Assembly (NCBI RefSeq): GCF_000017265.1
Contig: NC_011144.1
Coordinates: 1,116,001-1,180,000, forward strand
Length of the DNA stretch: 64,000 nucleotides
Reading direction: 5' to 3'
DNA from: Phenylobacterium zucineum HLK1
GTDB taxonomy: Bacteria > Pseudomonadota > Alphaproteobacteria > Caulobacterales > Caulobacteraceae
A program made the position numbers and the translations under genes. Each line of letters opens with the position of its first letter. Position 1 is the first letter of the stretch. Under the pieces are notes generated by a model, which was given only the letters and a program-made list of their open reading frames with translations, did no database searches and had not been told where the DNA came from. Below, one piece after another: positions 57,401 to 64,000 of this stretch.

Positions 57401-60400
57401 TGGCGGGCGGGATCACCACCGCCGAGGACGACGGCCCGATCGCCGATCCGCCGTTCACCGTCACCTACAACGACACCCTGACCGGCGGCGACGGGGCGGA
57501 CACCCTGATCGGCGGGGCCGGCAACGACCGCCTGGAGGGCGGCGCCGGGAGCGACACGGCGGTCTTCGCCGGGGACCTCGCGGACTACACCGTCACGACC
57601 GCCGCCGACGGCACGGTCACGGTGGCGGGCGCCAGCGGCACGGACACGCTCATCGGCGTCGAGGCGCTGCAGTTCGACGACCAGACGATCGCCCCGCCGG
57701 TCCACAACGCCAGCAACACCGGCACGGCCGGGGACGACACCCTGACGGGCGGGGCCGGGGCCGACACCCTCAGCGGCCTGGGCGGGGCCGACAACATCAG
57801 CGGCGCCGACGGCGACGACCTGATCGACGGCGGCGCGGGCGACGACTTCCTGAGCGGCTGGACCGGCAACGACACGGTGCAGGGCGGCGACGGCGTCGAC
57901 CTGATCTACCTGGGCGCCGGGACGGACTCGGTGGACGGGGGCGCGGGCTTCGACCGGGTGGCCTTCGACGGCGGCGCGGCGGTGAACGTCGACCTGGCGG
58001 TCACCACGGCGCAGGCGACGGGCCAGGGCTCGAAGACCATCGTCAACGTCGAGGCGGTCTCGGGCACGAGCGGCGACGACACCCTGGCCGGCGATGACCA
58101 GGCCAACTGGCTGTGGGGCCACAACGGCGGCAGCGACGACCTGTCGGGCCGCGGGGGCGACGATGCGCTGATGGTCGGCGACGGCGACCATGCGCTGGAC
58201 GGCGGCGACGGCTCGGACACGCTGGTGACCGCCTACGCCATCACGGGCGCGATCGCGGTCGACCTGAACCAGACCACGGCGCAGGCCACCGGCCGCGGCG
58301 CCTGGACGCTGACCGGCGTCGAGAACGTGTCGGGCACGGTCGGCGCCGACACGCTGACGGGCGACGGCGGCGCGAACACCCTGGCCGGCATGAAGGGCGC
58401 GGACGTGCTCGCGGGCGGGAGCGGCGCCGACGTCCTGTGGGGCGACGGGCAGATCGGACCCCTGAACGGGGTGATCGTCACCAGCCTGACGCCGTTCGCC
58501 GGCTCGCCCGAAGGCGTGGAAGGCGACGACACCCTGACCGGCGGCGCCGGGAACGACACCATCGACGGCGGCGGCGGGACCGACACGGCGGTCTTCAGCG
58601 GCGCGCGCAGCAGCTACACGATCGCCATCGCGGGCGACGGCGTGATCACGGTCGAGGGACCCGACGGGACGGACACCCTGACGAACGTCGAGCTGCTGAA
58701 GTTCGACGACGCCGTGGTCTCGGCGAACGGCGGCGAGAGCCTGACCGGCGCGGGCGGGGACGACACGCTGGACGGCGGGAACGGGCCGGACACGCTGAGC
58801 GGGCTGGCCGGCGACGACGTGCTGCAAGGCGCGGGCGGCGGCGACCTGCTGCAGGGCGGCGACGACGACGACACGCTGCGCGGCCAGGACGGGAACGACA
58901 CCCTGCAGGGCGGCGCCGGCGTGGACGTGCTGGTGGGCGGCCTCGGGGACGACTCCATCGACGGCGGGGCGGGCAACGACCGCGCGGCCTATGGTGACGC
59001 GACCACCGGCGTGAACGTCAGCCTGGCGGCGGCCGGGGCGCAGAACACCGGCTGGGGCGTCGACACCCTGACCGGCGTCGAGCACCTGTCGGGCTCGCAG
59101 TACAACGACACCCTGACCGGCGACGCCGGCGACAACTGGCTGTGGGGCCTGGACACCGGGACCGAGTCCATCTCGGGCGGGGCCGGAAACGATCTCGTCT
59201 TCGTCGGCGCCGGCGCCCACGTGCTGGACGGCGGAGCGGGGACCTCGGACACCCTGGGCTTCTACGCCACCAGCCTGACGAACCCGCTGGTCGTCTCGCT
59301 GGCCCTGCAGGGGGCGGCCCAGACCACCGGCAACGGGGCGATGCGCCTCAGCAATTTCGAGAACCTCTCGGGGACGAGCTGGGGCGGGGACACGCTCACC
59401 GGCGACGGCGCGGCCAACATCCTGGCCGGCTGGGGCGGCTCGGACAGCCTCGCGGGCGGGGCCGGCAACGACACCCTGCTGGGCGACGGGGCGGTGTTCC
59501 CCGACGAAGCCAGCGCGATCACGGTGCACGACGAATACGCCATCGTCTCGGGCGCGCCCTTCACCGTCACCTACAACGACACCCTGAACGGCGGCGACGG
59601 GGCCGACACGCTGAAGGGCGGCGGCGGCGACGACCGGCTGATCGGCGGGGCCGGCGCGGATTCGATGGACGGCGGCGCCGGGAACGACACCGTCGACTAC
59701 TCCGCCGCCTCCGCGGCGGTGCGCGTGAGCCTGGCCGACGGGACGGGCGAGCGCTGGGACGGCTCGGCCTTCGTCGGCGAGGACACGATCGCCGGCGTCG
59801 AGCATGTCGTCGGCACGGCGTTCTGGGACACCCTGATCGGCGACGAGGGGGGCAACAGCATCGCGGGCGGCGCGGGGCACGACGGCCTGGTCGGCGCCGG
59901 CGGGAACGACACGCTCTCGGGCGGGGCCGACGACGACTTCCTGGCCGGCGGCCTGGGCGACGACGTGCTGGACGGCGGCGCGGGCATCGACCGGGTCTCG
60001 TTCAGCGCCGGGGCGACCGCGGGCGTGACGGTGGACCTGGCCACCCAGGGCGTGGCCCAGGCCACCGGCATGGGCTCGGACACCCTGATCGGGATCGAGC
60101 ACGTCTCGGGCACGGCGTTCAACGACACCCTGTCGGGCGACGGCGGCGACAACTGGATCTGGGGCGGCTCGAACGGCACGGGCGTCACCGGGAACGACAG
60201 CCTCTCGGGCGGCGGCGGGAACGACCTCATCCAGGTGGGCAACGGGACCCACACCGTCGACGGCGGCGCCGGCGTCGACACGCTGAGCTTCGAGGGCAAC
60301 GGGACCGACATGTCGGCCGGCGTGAACGTCTCGCTGGCCACGGCGGGCGCGCAGGCGTCGGCGGGGGTGACGGTCACGGCCACGGGCTTCGAGAACCTGT

Positions 60401-62568
60401 CGGGCTCGACCCACGGCGACACCCTGGCGGGCGACGCCGGAAACAACCTGCTGGCGGGCCACGCGGGCGCCGACTCCCTCTCGGGCGGGGCGGGCGCGGA
60501 CCTGCTGCTGGGCGACGGCCTCGTGGAGACCAGCAGCCCGGTGGGCAACGGCGGGCCGATCGCGACGGTGCTGGACGACGGCGGCGCCGGGGCCGACACC
60601 ATCGACGCCGGCTCGGGCAACGACACGGTCAACGCCGGCGGCGGGGCCGACCGGGTGAGCGTCGACACCCAGGCGGGCGAGACCTCGCGGATCACCCTGG
60701 GCGCGGGCGCCGACACCCTGTCGCTGGCCGGCTCCACGCGGGGCATGGTGGTCACGACCGACTTCCAGGCCGGCCCCGGCGGCGACGTGCTGGACATCAC
60801 CGACGCCCTGGCCGCGCGCCTGACCGGCTGGACCCCCGGAACGGATCCGTTCGCGGACGGCTACATGCGGCTGGTGCAGGACGGCAACGCCGCCGTCATC
60901 CAGATCGACGCCGACGGCGGCGGGAACGCCTGGACCGACTTCATGCGGCTGGAGAACACCAGCAGCCTGAGCCTGACGGCGGCGAACCTGGGCGATGCGG
61001 ACTACGTGCCCGCGCCGATGGTCACCGGCGGCTCCAGCGGCGATTCCTTCGCCTGGACCCCCGACAGCCCGGCCACGGGCGTGGACGGCGGCGAGGGCGT
61101 GGACGAGGTGGTGATCGAGGCGCCCGCGCCGCCGCCCGGCATGAGCGCGACGATCAAGCCCAGCGCCGACGGCACGTCCATGGAGCTGGACTTCGACGGC
61201 GACGGGACCCCGGACCTGACCATCACCAACGTCGAGGAGCTGGTGCTCAACGGCAAGCGGGTGGTGATCACCGGCGACCTGTCGCGCACGGGCCTGGCCC
61301 CCAACACCATCACCTACGGGGGCGATGCGGACGACAACCTGTTCGACGCCGGCGGCATGACCTCGATCGAGTCGGTCAACGCGACCGGCGCGGGCGGGGC
61401 CGACACCCTGATCGGGGCCGGCGGCAACGACAGCCTGTCGGGCGGGGCGGGGGCCGACAGCCTGGCGGCCGGGGCCGAGAACGACACCCTGAACGGTGGC
61501 GACGGGAACGACACCCTCGACGGCGGGGCGGGGTCGCTGGACGTGGCCGTGTTCTCGGGGAACCGCGCGGACTACACCATCACCGCCCTGGGCGGCGGGG
61601 TGGTGGAGGTCTCGGGGACCGACGGCGCCGACCGGCTGTCGAACATCGAGCGGCTGCGCTTCGACGACAAGACCACCGACATCAACGGCGCGGACATCGG
61701 CGGCGGCGGTGGAGGCGGCGGCGGCGGCGGGAGCGGTCCGCCGGTCGCCACGGCCGGGAACGACATCGCCGTCTTCGGCATGGCGAACGACAGCTTCCAG
61801 GCGGGCGCCGGGAACGACTCGGTGACCGCCGGCGGCGGGGACGACTACGTGCACGGCAACACCGGCGCGGACAGCGTCTCGGGCGGGGCGGGGGCCGACA
61901 CCCTGCGCGGCGGCCAGGGCGACGATCTGATCAACGGCGACGACGGCGACGACCGGCTGTACGGCGACCTCGGCGACGACCGGGTGTTCGGCGGGGCCGG
62001 GAACGACCGGATCGAGGACTCGGAGGGCAGCAACTTCCTGCGCGGCGGGGACGGGGCCGACGAGATCTACGGCGGCTCGGGCTTCGACGACGCCCACGGC
62101 AACATCGGCGACGACCTGGTGCGCGGCGGCGACGGCGGGGACTGGGTGGTCGGCGGCCAAGGCAACGACCGGCTGTTCGGCGACGCGGGCGGCGACGCGG
62201 TCCTGGGCAACCTGGGCGACGACACCGCCGAGGGCGGGACCGGGAACGACATCGTCCGCGGCGGCCAGGGGGCGGACGTGGTGCTCGGCGGCGACGGCGA
62301 CGACTGGCTGTCGGGAGACCGCGGCGCGGACACGCTGACCGGCGGCGCAGGGGCCGACACCTTCCACGCCTGGGGAGACTCCGGCGAGGACCGGATCCTC
62401 GACTTCAACTTCGCCGAGGGCGACCGCGTGAACCTGCTGGCGGGCTCGACCTACACCGCCGCCCAGGTGGGCGCGGACGTGGTGGTCAGCATCGACGGCG
62501 GCGCGCAGGTGACCCTGGTCGGCGTGCAGCTCGCGAGCCTCGGAGACGGCTGGCTGTTCGTGGGTTAG
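54499..62568 (+). CDS. Giant RTX repeat protein (2689 residues)
   Basis: Starts at ATG 54499 (MAEFNGTADADVLDGGVDAD); no Sec signal. Nearly the entire length is calcium-binding GGxGxDxLxG nonapeptides, grouped in about six large modules; each combines RTX blocks with beta elements of the type VNVSLAAAGAQNTGWGTDTL...VEHLSGS and DYTVTTAADGTVTV..GVEALQFDD. Near residue 2085-2180 an internal segment (TTDFQAGPGGDVLDITDALAARL, MRLVQDGNAAVIQIDADGGG) resembles VCA0849-type type I secretion domains. The last 200 residues repeat the shared cassette (NFLRGGDGADEIYGGSGFDDAHGN-like text, DFNFAEGDR, GVQLASLGDGWLFVG). Extracellular scaffold, S-layer-like or biofilm role inferred; no catalytic domain seen. 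Confidence 0.93.
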   Translation: MAEFNGTADADVLDGGVDADLVTGLGGDDTLGGGAGDDTITGDAGADMIRGGEGNDSIDAGSEADLVWGDAGDDSILGGDGRDQINAGDGNDTVDGGAGIDRISYTGATGGVTVDLSLSGPQATGWGTDTLMGVEQVSGSNHSDRLTGSDAANWLWGLDFGTETISGGDGDDLVQVGAGDHMLDGGAGTSDTLGFYALSLEHPIVVSLALQGSAQATGNGSMTLNGFENLSGTMWGADTLTGDGLANVLAGWGGSDSLSGGDGNDTLLGDGVIFPDADGAITTYDDDGVQPDPDPYFEVGYNDTLEGGNGADTLKGGGGDDRLTGGAGNDSIDGGSGTDTVAYSSADHPLGVFVDLAGGAASRFDADLGDWVAEDTIAGVENAIGTESWDRLQGDGGANRLEARGGHDVVIGGDGDDTLLGGDGNDLLRGGSGDDVLNGGAGIDRVSYFGAANLGDPGVTVDLNLQDVAQNTGQGMDVLSGIEAVSGSDGDDTLTGDAGANWLYGGQGNDLISGGDGDDLVEVGSGSHTLDGGAGLDVVSFNGNTLETFGGVAFSLAAQGGAQATGQGSVTASGFEGVSGSGHADTLAGDGGDNTVAGGGGADSLSGGAGHDRIYGDRVVSVDTDGAGTAGVSALLLAASPGDDTLSGGEGNDTLDGGDGADTAVFSGARADFQIVVNGDGSVTVTDTVGAEGVDTLTGVETLQFSDGAVAVSSLLDGGAGADSLTGTGGADSILAGAGDDTVAGGDGADTLGGEDGADILRGEGGNDSLSGGAGVDLLTGGAGDDVLDGGADADRASYFDATNGVNVSLAAAGAQNTGWGTDTLVSIEHLTGSNHDDTLTGDGGANWLWGAGGSDSISGAAGDDLVSVGRGAHTVDGGDGIDSLSFFSNTLTGPVSVSLAATGAQDTGQGVMALSGFENLSGNMLSGDTLTGDGAANVLAGWGGSDSLDGGAGNDRLLGDGAIYGDVAGGITTAEDDGPIADPPFTVTYNDTLTGGDGADTLIGGAGNDRLEGGAGSDTAVFAGDLADYTVTTAADGTVTVAGASGTDTLIGVEALQFDDQTIAPPVHNASNTGTAGDDTLTGGAGADTLSGLGGADNISGADGDDLIDGGAGDDFLSGWTGNDTVQGGDGVDLIYLGAGTDSVDGGAGFDRVAFDGGAAVNVDLAVTTAQATGQGSKTIVNVEAVSGTSGDDTLAGDDQANWLWGHNGGSDDLSGRGGDDALMVGDGDHALDGGDGSDTLVTAYAITGAIAVDLNQTTAQATGRGAWTLTGVENVSGTVGADTLTGDGGANTLAGMKGADVLAGGSGADVLWGDGQIGPLNGVIVTSLTPFAGSPEGVEGDDTLTGGAGNDTIDGGGGTDTAVFSGARSSYTIAIAGDGVITVEGPDGTDTLTNVELLKFDDAVVSANGGESLTGAGGDDTLDGGNGPDTLSGLAGDDVLQGAGGGDLLQGGDDDDTLRGQDGNDTLQGGAGVDVLVGGLGDDSIDGGAGNDRAAYGDATTGVNVSLAAAGAQNTGWGVDTLTGVEHLSGSQYNDTLTGDAGDNWLWGLDTGTESISGGAGNDLVFVGAGAHVLDGGAGTSDTLGFYATSLTNPLVVSLALQGAAQTTGNGAMRLSNFENLSGTSWGGDTLTGDGAANILAGWGGSDSLAGGAGNDTLLGDGAVFPDEASAITVHDEYAIVSGAPFTVTYNDTLNGGDGADTLKGGGGDDRLIGGAGADSMDGGAGNDTVDYSAASAAVRVSLADGTGERWDGSAFVGEDTIAGVEHVVGTAFWDTLIGDEGGNSIAGGAGHDGLVGAGGNDTLSGGADDDFLAGGLGDDVLDGGAGIDRVSFSAGATAGVTVDLATQGVAQATGMGSDTLIGIEHVSGTAFNDTLSGDGGDNWIWGGSNGTGVTGNDSLSGGGGNDLIQVGNGTHTVDGGAGVDTLSFEGNGTDMSAGVNVSLATAGAQASAGVTVTATGFENLSGSTHGDTLAGDAGNNLLAGHAGADSLSGGAGADLLLGDGLVETSSPVGNGGPIATVLDDGGAGADTIDAGSGNDTVNAGGGADRVSVDTQAGETSRITLGAGADTLSLAGSTRGMVVTTDFQAGPGGDVLDITDALAARLTGWTPGTDPFADGYMRLVQDGNAAVIQIDADGGGNAWTDFMRLENTSSLSLTAANLGDADYVPAPMVTGGSSGDSFAWTPDSPATGVDGGEGVDEVVIEAPAPPPGMSATIKPSADGTSMELDFDGDGTPDLTITNVEELVLNGKRVVITGDLSRTGLAPNTITYGGDADDNLFDAGGMTSIESVNATGAGGADTLIGAGGNDSLSGGAGADSLAAGAENDTLNGGDGNDTLDGGAGSLDVAVFSGNRADYTITALGGGVVEVSGTDGADRLSNIERLRFDDKTTDINGADIGGGGGGGGGGGSGPPVATAGNDIAVFGMANDSFQAGAGNDSVTAGGGDDYVHGNTGADSVSGGAGADTLRGGQGDDLINGDDGDDRLYGDLGDDRVFGGAGNDRIEDSEGSNFLRGGDGADEIYGGSGFDDAHGNIGDDLVRGGDGGDWVVGGQGNDRLFGDAGGDAVLGNLGDDTAEGGTGNDIVRGGQGADVVLGGDGDDWLSGDRGADTLTGGAGADTFHAWGDSGEDRILDFNFAEGDRVNLLAGSTYTAAQVGADVVVSIDGGAQVTLVGVQLASLGDGWLFVG

Positions 62569-62598
62569 GCCGCGGGGACGGGGGAACGGGGGGAGGAG

Positions 62599-62636
62599 CC
62601 CGGCCGGGATCGGAGAGGGACCCGGCCGGGCGATCT
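62599..62636. terminator. Repeated CCCGGCCGGG palindromes past the giant RTX gene
   Basis: CCCGGCCGGG at 62599-62608 and again at 62621-62630 can pair with each other or fold separately; CGATCTTCC follows. It lies between the convergent RTX gene and microprotein B, a likely shared terminator though the U-tract is poor. Confidence 0.45.
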
Positions 62637-62642
62637 TCCGCG

Positions 62643-62756
62643 CTAGATCGCGCCGAGCAGGACGGCCAGCAGGCCCAGGGCCGAGGCGGTCAGGGCGACG
62701 GCCTCCGGAACCCGGGACCAGCGGATCACATAGCGCACGCGCACGGGTGACAGCAT
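62643..62756 (-). CDS. Single-span microprotein B
   Basis: 37 residues: MLSPVRVRYVIRWSRVPEAVALTASALGLLAVLLGAI. Short basic N-terminus with RYVIRW, then one hydrophobic helix to the C-terminus. It is paralogous to microprotein A (52662-52811), with conserved R-x-V-x-R-W-x-R, Glu, and AVLLGA. It is convergent with the giant RTX gene. The ribosome-binding site is weak (GCGAG about ten bases upstream), so the sequence similarity to A is the main support. Confidence 0.6.
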   Translation of the reverse strand: MLSPVRVRYVIRWSRVPEAVALTASALGLLAVLLGAI

Positions 62757-62882
62757 GGGGGGACGACTCGCCTCGCGGTGGGGCTCGTCACCCGGGCGGC
62801 CGCGCACTCGGGGGGAGGGGTGAGACGCGGCGGGCGAGGGGCGGGGCGGGCTCCAAGCCTTGCGTCCGGGTGACGAGAACTC

Positions 62883-62898
62883 GTTCTACAGTGAGAAC
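62883..62898. promoter_or_regulatory. Dyad GTTCT-acagtg-AGAAC
   Basis: A 5-bp inverted repeat directly adjoining the 22-bp palindrome at 62899. Not the alphaproteobacterial LexA form (GTTC-N7-GTTC, a direct repeat). Probably part of the same compound operator. Confidence 0.4.
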
Positions 62899-62920
62899 GT
62901 GTTTAGTTTAAACTAAACAC
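62899..62920. promoter_or_regulatory. 22-bp perfect AT-rich palindrome (operator candidate)
   Basis: Core GTTTAGTTTAAACTAAAC, extended by GT on the left and AC on the right to 22 bp without a mismatch, in a region otherwise above 70% GC. It sits upstream of microprotein B and 3' of the Gly/Tyr-rich gene. The shape fits a TetR- or MarR-family operator; no such regulator is in the window. Confidence 0.7.
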
Positions 62921-62949
62921 CCCGTCAACCGCCGTGATCCCGGAAATCG

Positions 62950-63360
62950 CTAGCAGGCGTAGCGGCGCTTCACCGTCACGTTGCGGCGGGCGTAGGGATC
63001 CCAGTACCGCTCCTTGGCGGTGCAGGTCCGGTAGCCGTAGCCGTATCCGCGCGGGGCGTAGGCGTAGGGCCGGTCGTAGCGGTAGTCGTAGCCGTAGCGC
63101 GCGCCGTAGGGGGCGCCGTAGCCGTAGCGGGAGCCGTAGTAGCCGTCGTTGTAGTAGGTGCGGCTGTTGCTGTTGCCGGCGAGGGCGGCGCCGAGCGCCA
63201 GGCCCGCGACGCCGGCCACGATGGCGGCGGCCGCGGCGTCGTCGTTGTCGCGGTGGCGGTAGTGGCGGCGGTAGTCTCGCGCCTCGGCCGGGGCGGCGGT
63301 CGCGGCGACCGCGCCCGCGGCGGTGACGGCGGCGAGAGAGGCGGCAAGGATCTTACGCAT
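62950..63360 (-). CDS. Exported Gly/Tyr/Arg-rich protein
   Basis: 136 residues from ATG 63360. Signal MRKILAASLAAVTAAGAVAA cut near APAEA; then RDYRRHYRHRDNDD, a short hydrophobic Gly/Ala helix of the glycine-zipper type (AAAIVAGVAGLALGAALAG) and a Tyr/Gly/Arg-rich tail ending with three Cys (YRTCTAKERY, KRRYAC at the end). This is like the small surface proteins common in Caulobacterales and Rhizobiales; role unknown, probably envelope-associated. Confidence 0.85.
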   Translation of the reverse strand: MRKILAASLAAVTAAGAVAATAAPAEARDYRRHYRHRDNDDAAAAAIVAGVAGLALGAALAGNSNSRTYYNDGYYGSRYGYGAPYGARYGYDYRYDRPYAYAPRGYGYGYRTCTAKERYWDPYARRNVTVKRRYAC

Positions 63361-63427
63361 GGGGAGGCCTCCTGAGCTTGCCGCCAAGCCTGCGGGGCCG
63401 CCCCTGAACCCAGGCTGAACGGGGCCG

Positions 63428-64000
63428 TCAGGGTCGCCGTGCGGCCGCCGTTTCGGCGCGGATGGGCTTCAACTCGGAGCCCTCGTTCCAGTCCGGCCAG
63501 GCGCGGGAGTTCGCCAGCCGCAGGCCGATCTCGTAGGCCAGGTTCACGTCCGCCGCCGCGCCGCTGTAGTCGTGGGTCGGCTCCCAGCGGTCGCAGGTCT
63601 GGTGATAGCAGCGGGCGGTGAAGTCCTCGACCCACCTGTCGCCGGCGGCGCGGCCGCCCTCGACGAGGTCGGGCCCGCCGGCCAGGGCCATCAGCAGCAG
63701 GGTCGGCACGCCGCGGCGGCCGAACGAGAAGTGGTCGGCGCGGTAGTTGAGCGCGCGCTCGGGGCGCGGGTCGGGGGTGATGGTGCGGCCGCGCTTGGCG
63801 GCGGCGGCCTTCAGCAGGTCCTCGAGCTGGTTCTGACCCGAGCCGATCAGCACCACGTCGCGGGTGGGGCCGAGAGGCTGGAGGGTGTCGAAAGCGATGC
63901 TCGCGACCATCTTGCCCACCGGATAGGACATGGTCTGGGCGTAGAACTCGGACCCCAGCAGGCCCCGCTCCTCGCCGGTCCACAGGCCGAACAGGACGGT
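63428..64000 (-). CDS. M28 family metallopeptidase (5' end beyond window)
   Basis: 191 C-terminal residues are visible and the frame stays open to base 64000. FGLWTGEERGLLGSEFYA is the M28 catalytic region with the general-base Glu and a Zn-binding Glu; ADHFSFGRRGVPTLLLMALAG carries the distal His-containing motif; HDYSGAAADVNLAYEIGLRLAN is the usual C-terminal part. A zinc aminopeptidase or folate-hydrolase-like exopeptidase, probably exported, though the signal peptide is outside the window. Confidence 0.9.
   Translation of the reverse strand, partial: TVLFGLWTGEERGLLGSEFYAQTMSYPVGKMVASIAFDTLQPLGPTRDVVLIGSGQNQLEDLLKAAAAKRGRTITPDPRPERALNYRADHFSFGRRGVPTLLLMALAGGPDLVEGGRAAGDRWVEDFTARCYHQTCDRWEPTHDYSGAAADVNLAYEIGLRLANSRAWPDWNEGSELKPIRAETAAARRP

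Noticed and set aside
54157..62367. A 2736-codon open frame antisense to the giant RTX gene
   Set aside because: Its product is a monotonous Val/Ala/Gly/Pro mix that mirrors the Gly-Gly-Asp codons on the other strand. There is no domain, and the RTX frame explains all periodicity.
62883..62898. LexA (SOS) box
   Set aside because: Alphaproteobacterial LexA sites are direct repeats GTTC-N7-GTTC; this is an inverted GTTCT-N6-AGAAC.

Overview
The window is very GC-rich (roughly 70% or more), with tightly packed genes, many 4-bp start/stop overlaps, GTG/TTG starts and weak Shine-Dalgarno sites. The gene set (DUF1476/zeta ATPase inhibitor, coniferyl-type aldehyde dehydrogenase, TonB-dependent receptors, spinster-type MFS carriers, an HWE kinase, EcfG-like promoter motifs) points to an alphaproteobacterium, most likely Caulobacterales and Phenylobacterium- or Caulobacter-like. 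The taxon is inferred from gene content only. No rRNA, tRNA or CRISPR array was seen.

Layout. 0-2.1 kb: 5' part of a secreted CSLREA/RTX protein leaving the left edge. 2.3-4.9 kb: AraC regulator and ABC-F ATPase. 5-18.8 kb: purine biosynthesis on the minus strand (purB, purC, purS, purQ, purL), interrupted by two lipoprotein genes between purS and purQ and by an RTX-tailed glycosidase between purQ and purL; also a zeta subunit and an aldehyde dehydrogenase. 18.8-28 kb: two paralogous MFS carriers bracketing an Ig-like/RTX protein, an IS110-family element, a truncated DUF4238 gene and an orphan terminase-small-subunit-like gene. 28-32 kb: GST, DUF1697, and an arsI-arsR-acr3 arsenic operon. 32-35.9 kb: a three-copy 189-bp tandem repeat, an HWE kinase with an EcfG-like promoter, and a DUF559 nuclease-like gene enclosed by the same repeat family. 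36-44 kb: two hybrid kinases, one in a TonB receptor-YfiR-kinase operon. 44.5-50.8 kb: second TonB receptor, DUF2157/GDYXXLXY pair, dctA-like symporter, response regulator. 51-62.8 kb: two LuxR-type regulators, an esterase, an 8-kb gene for a 2689-residue RTX protein, and two paralogous single-membrane-span microproteins. The right edge holds a Gly/Tyr-rich exported protein and a partial M28 peptidase.

How the genes fit together. Three complete RTX proteins end in the same kind of cassette (GADxF, DFxxxxGDR, GVxL..L..GW), and the partial one carries its upstream half, so all four probably leave by one type I exporter encoded elsewhere. The most unusual finding is the repeat family: the 189-bp units look like a DUF559 locus with nearly all of its coding region deleted, suggesting a DUF559 cassette with MITE-like derivatives. 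Other points of interest are the microprotein pair, a 22-bp perfect palindrome abutting a second dyad, and a kinase that may start at ATT.
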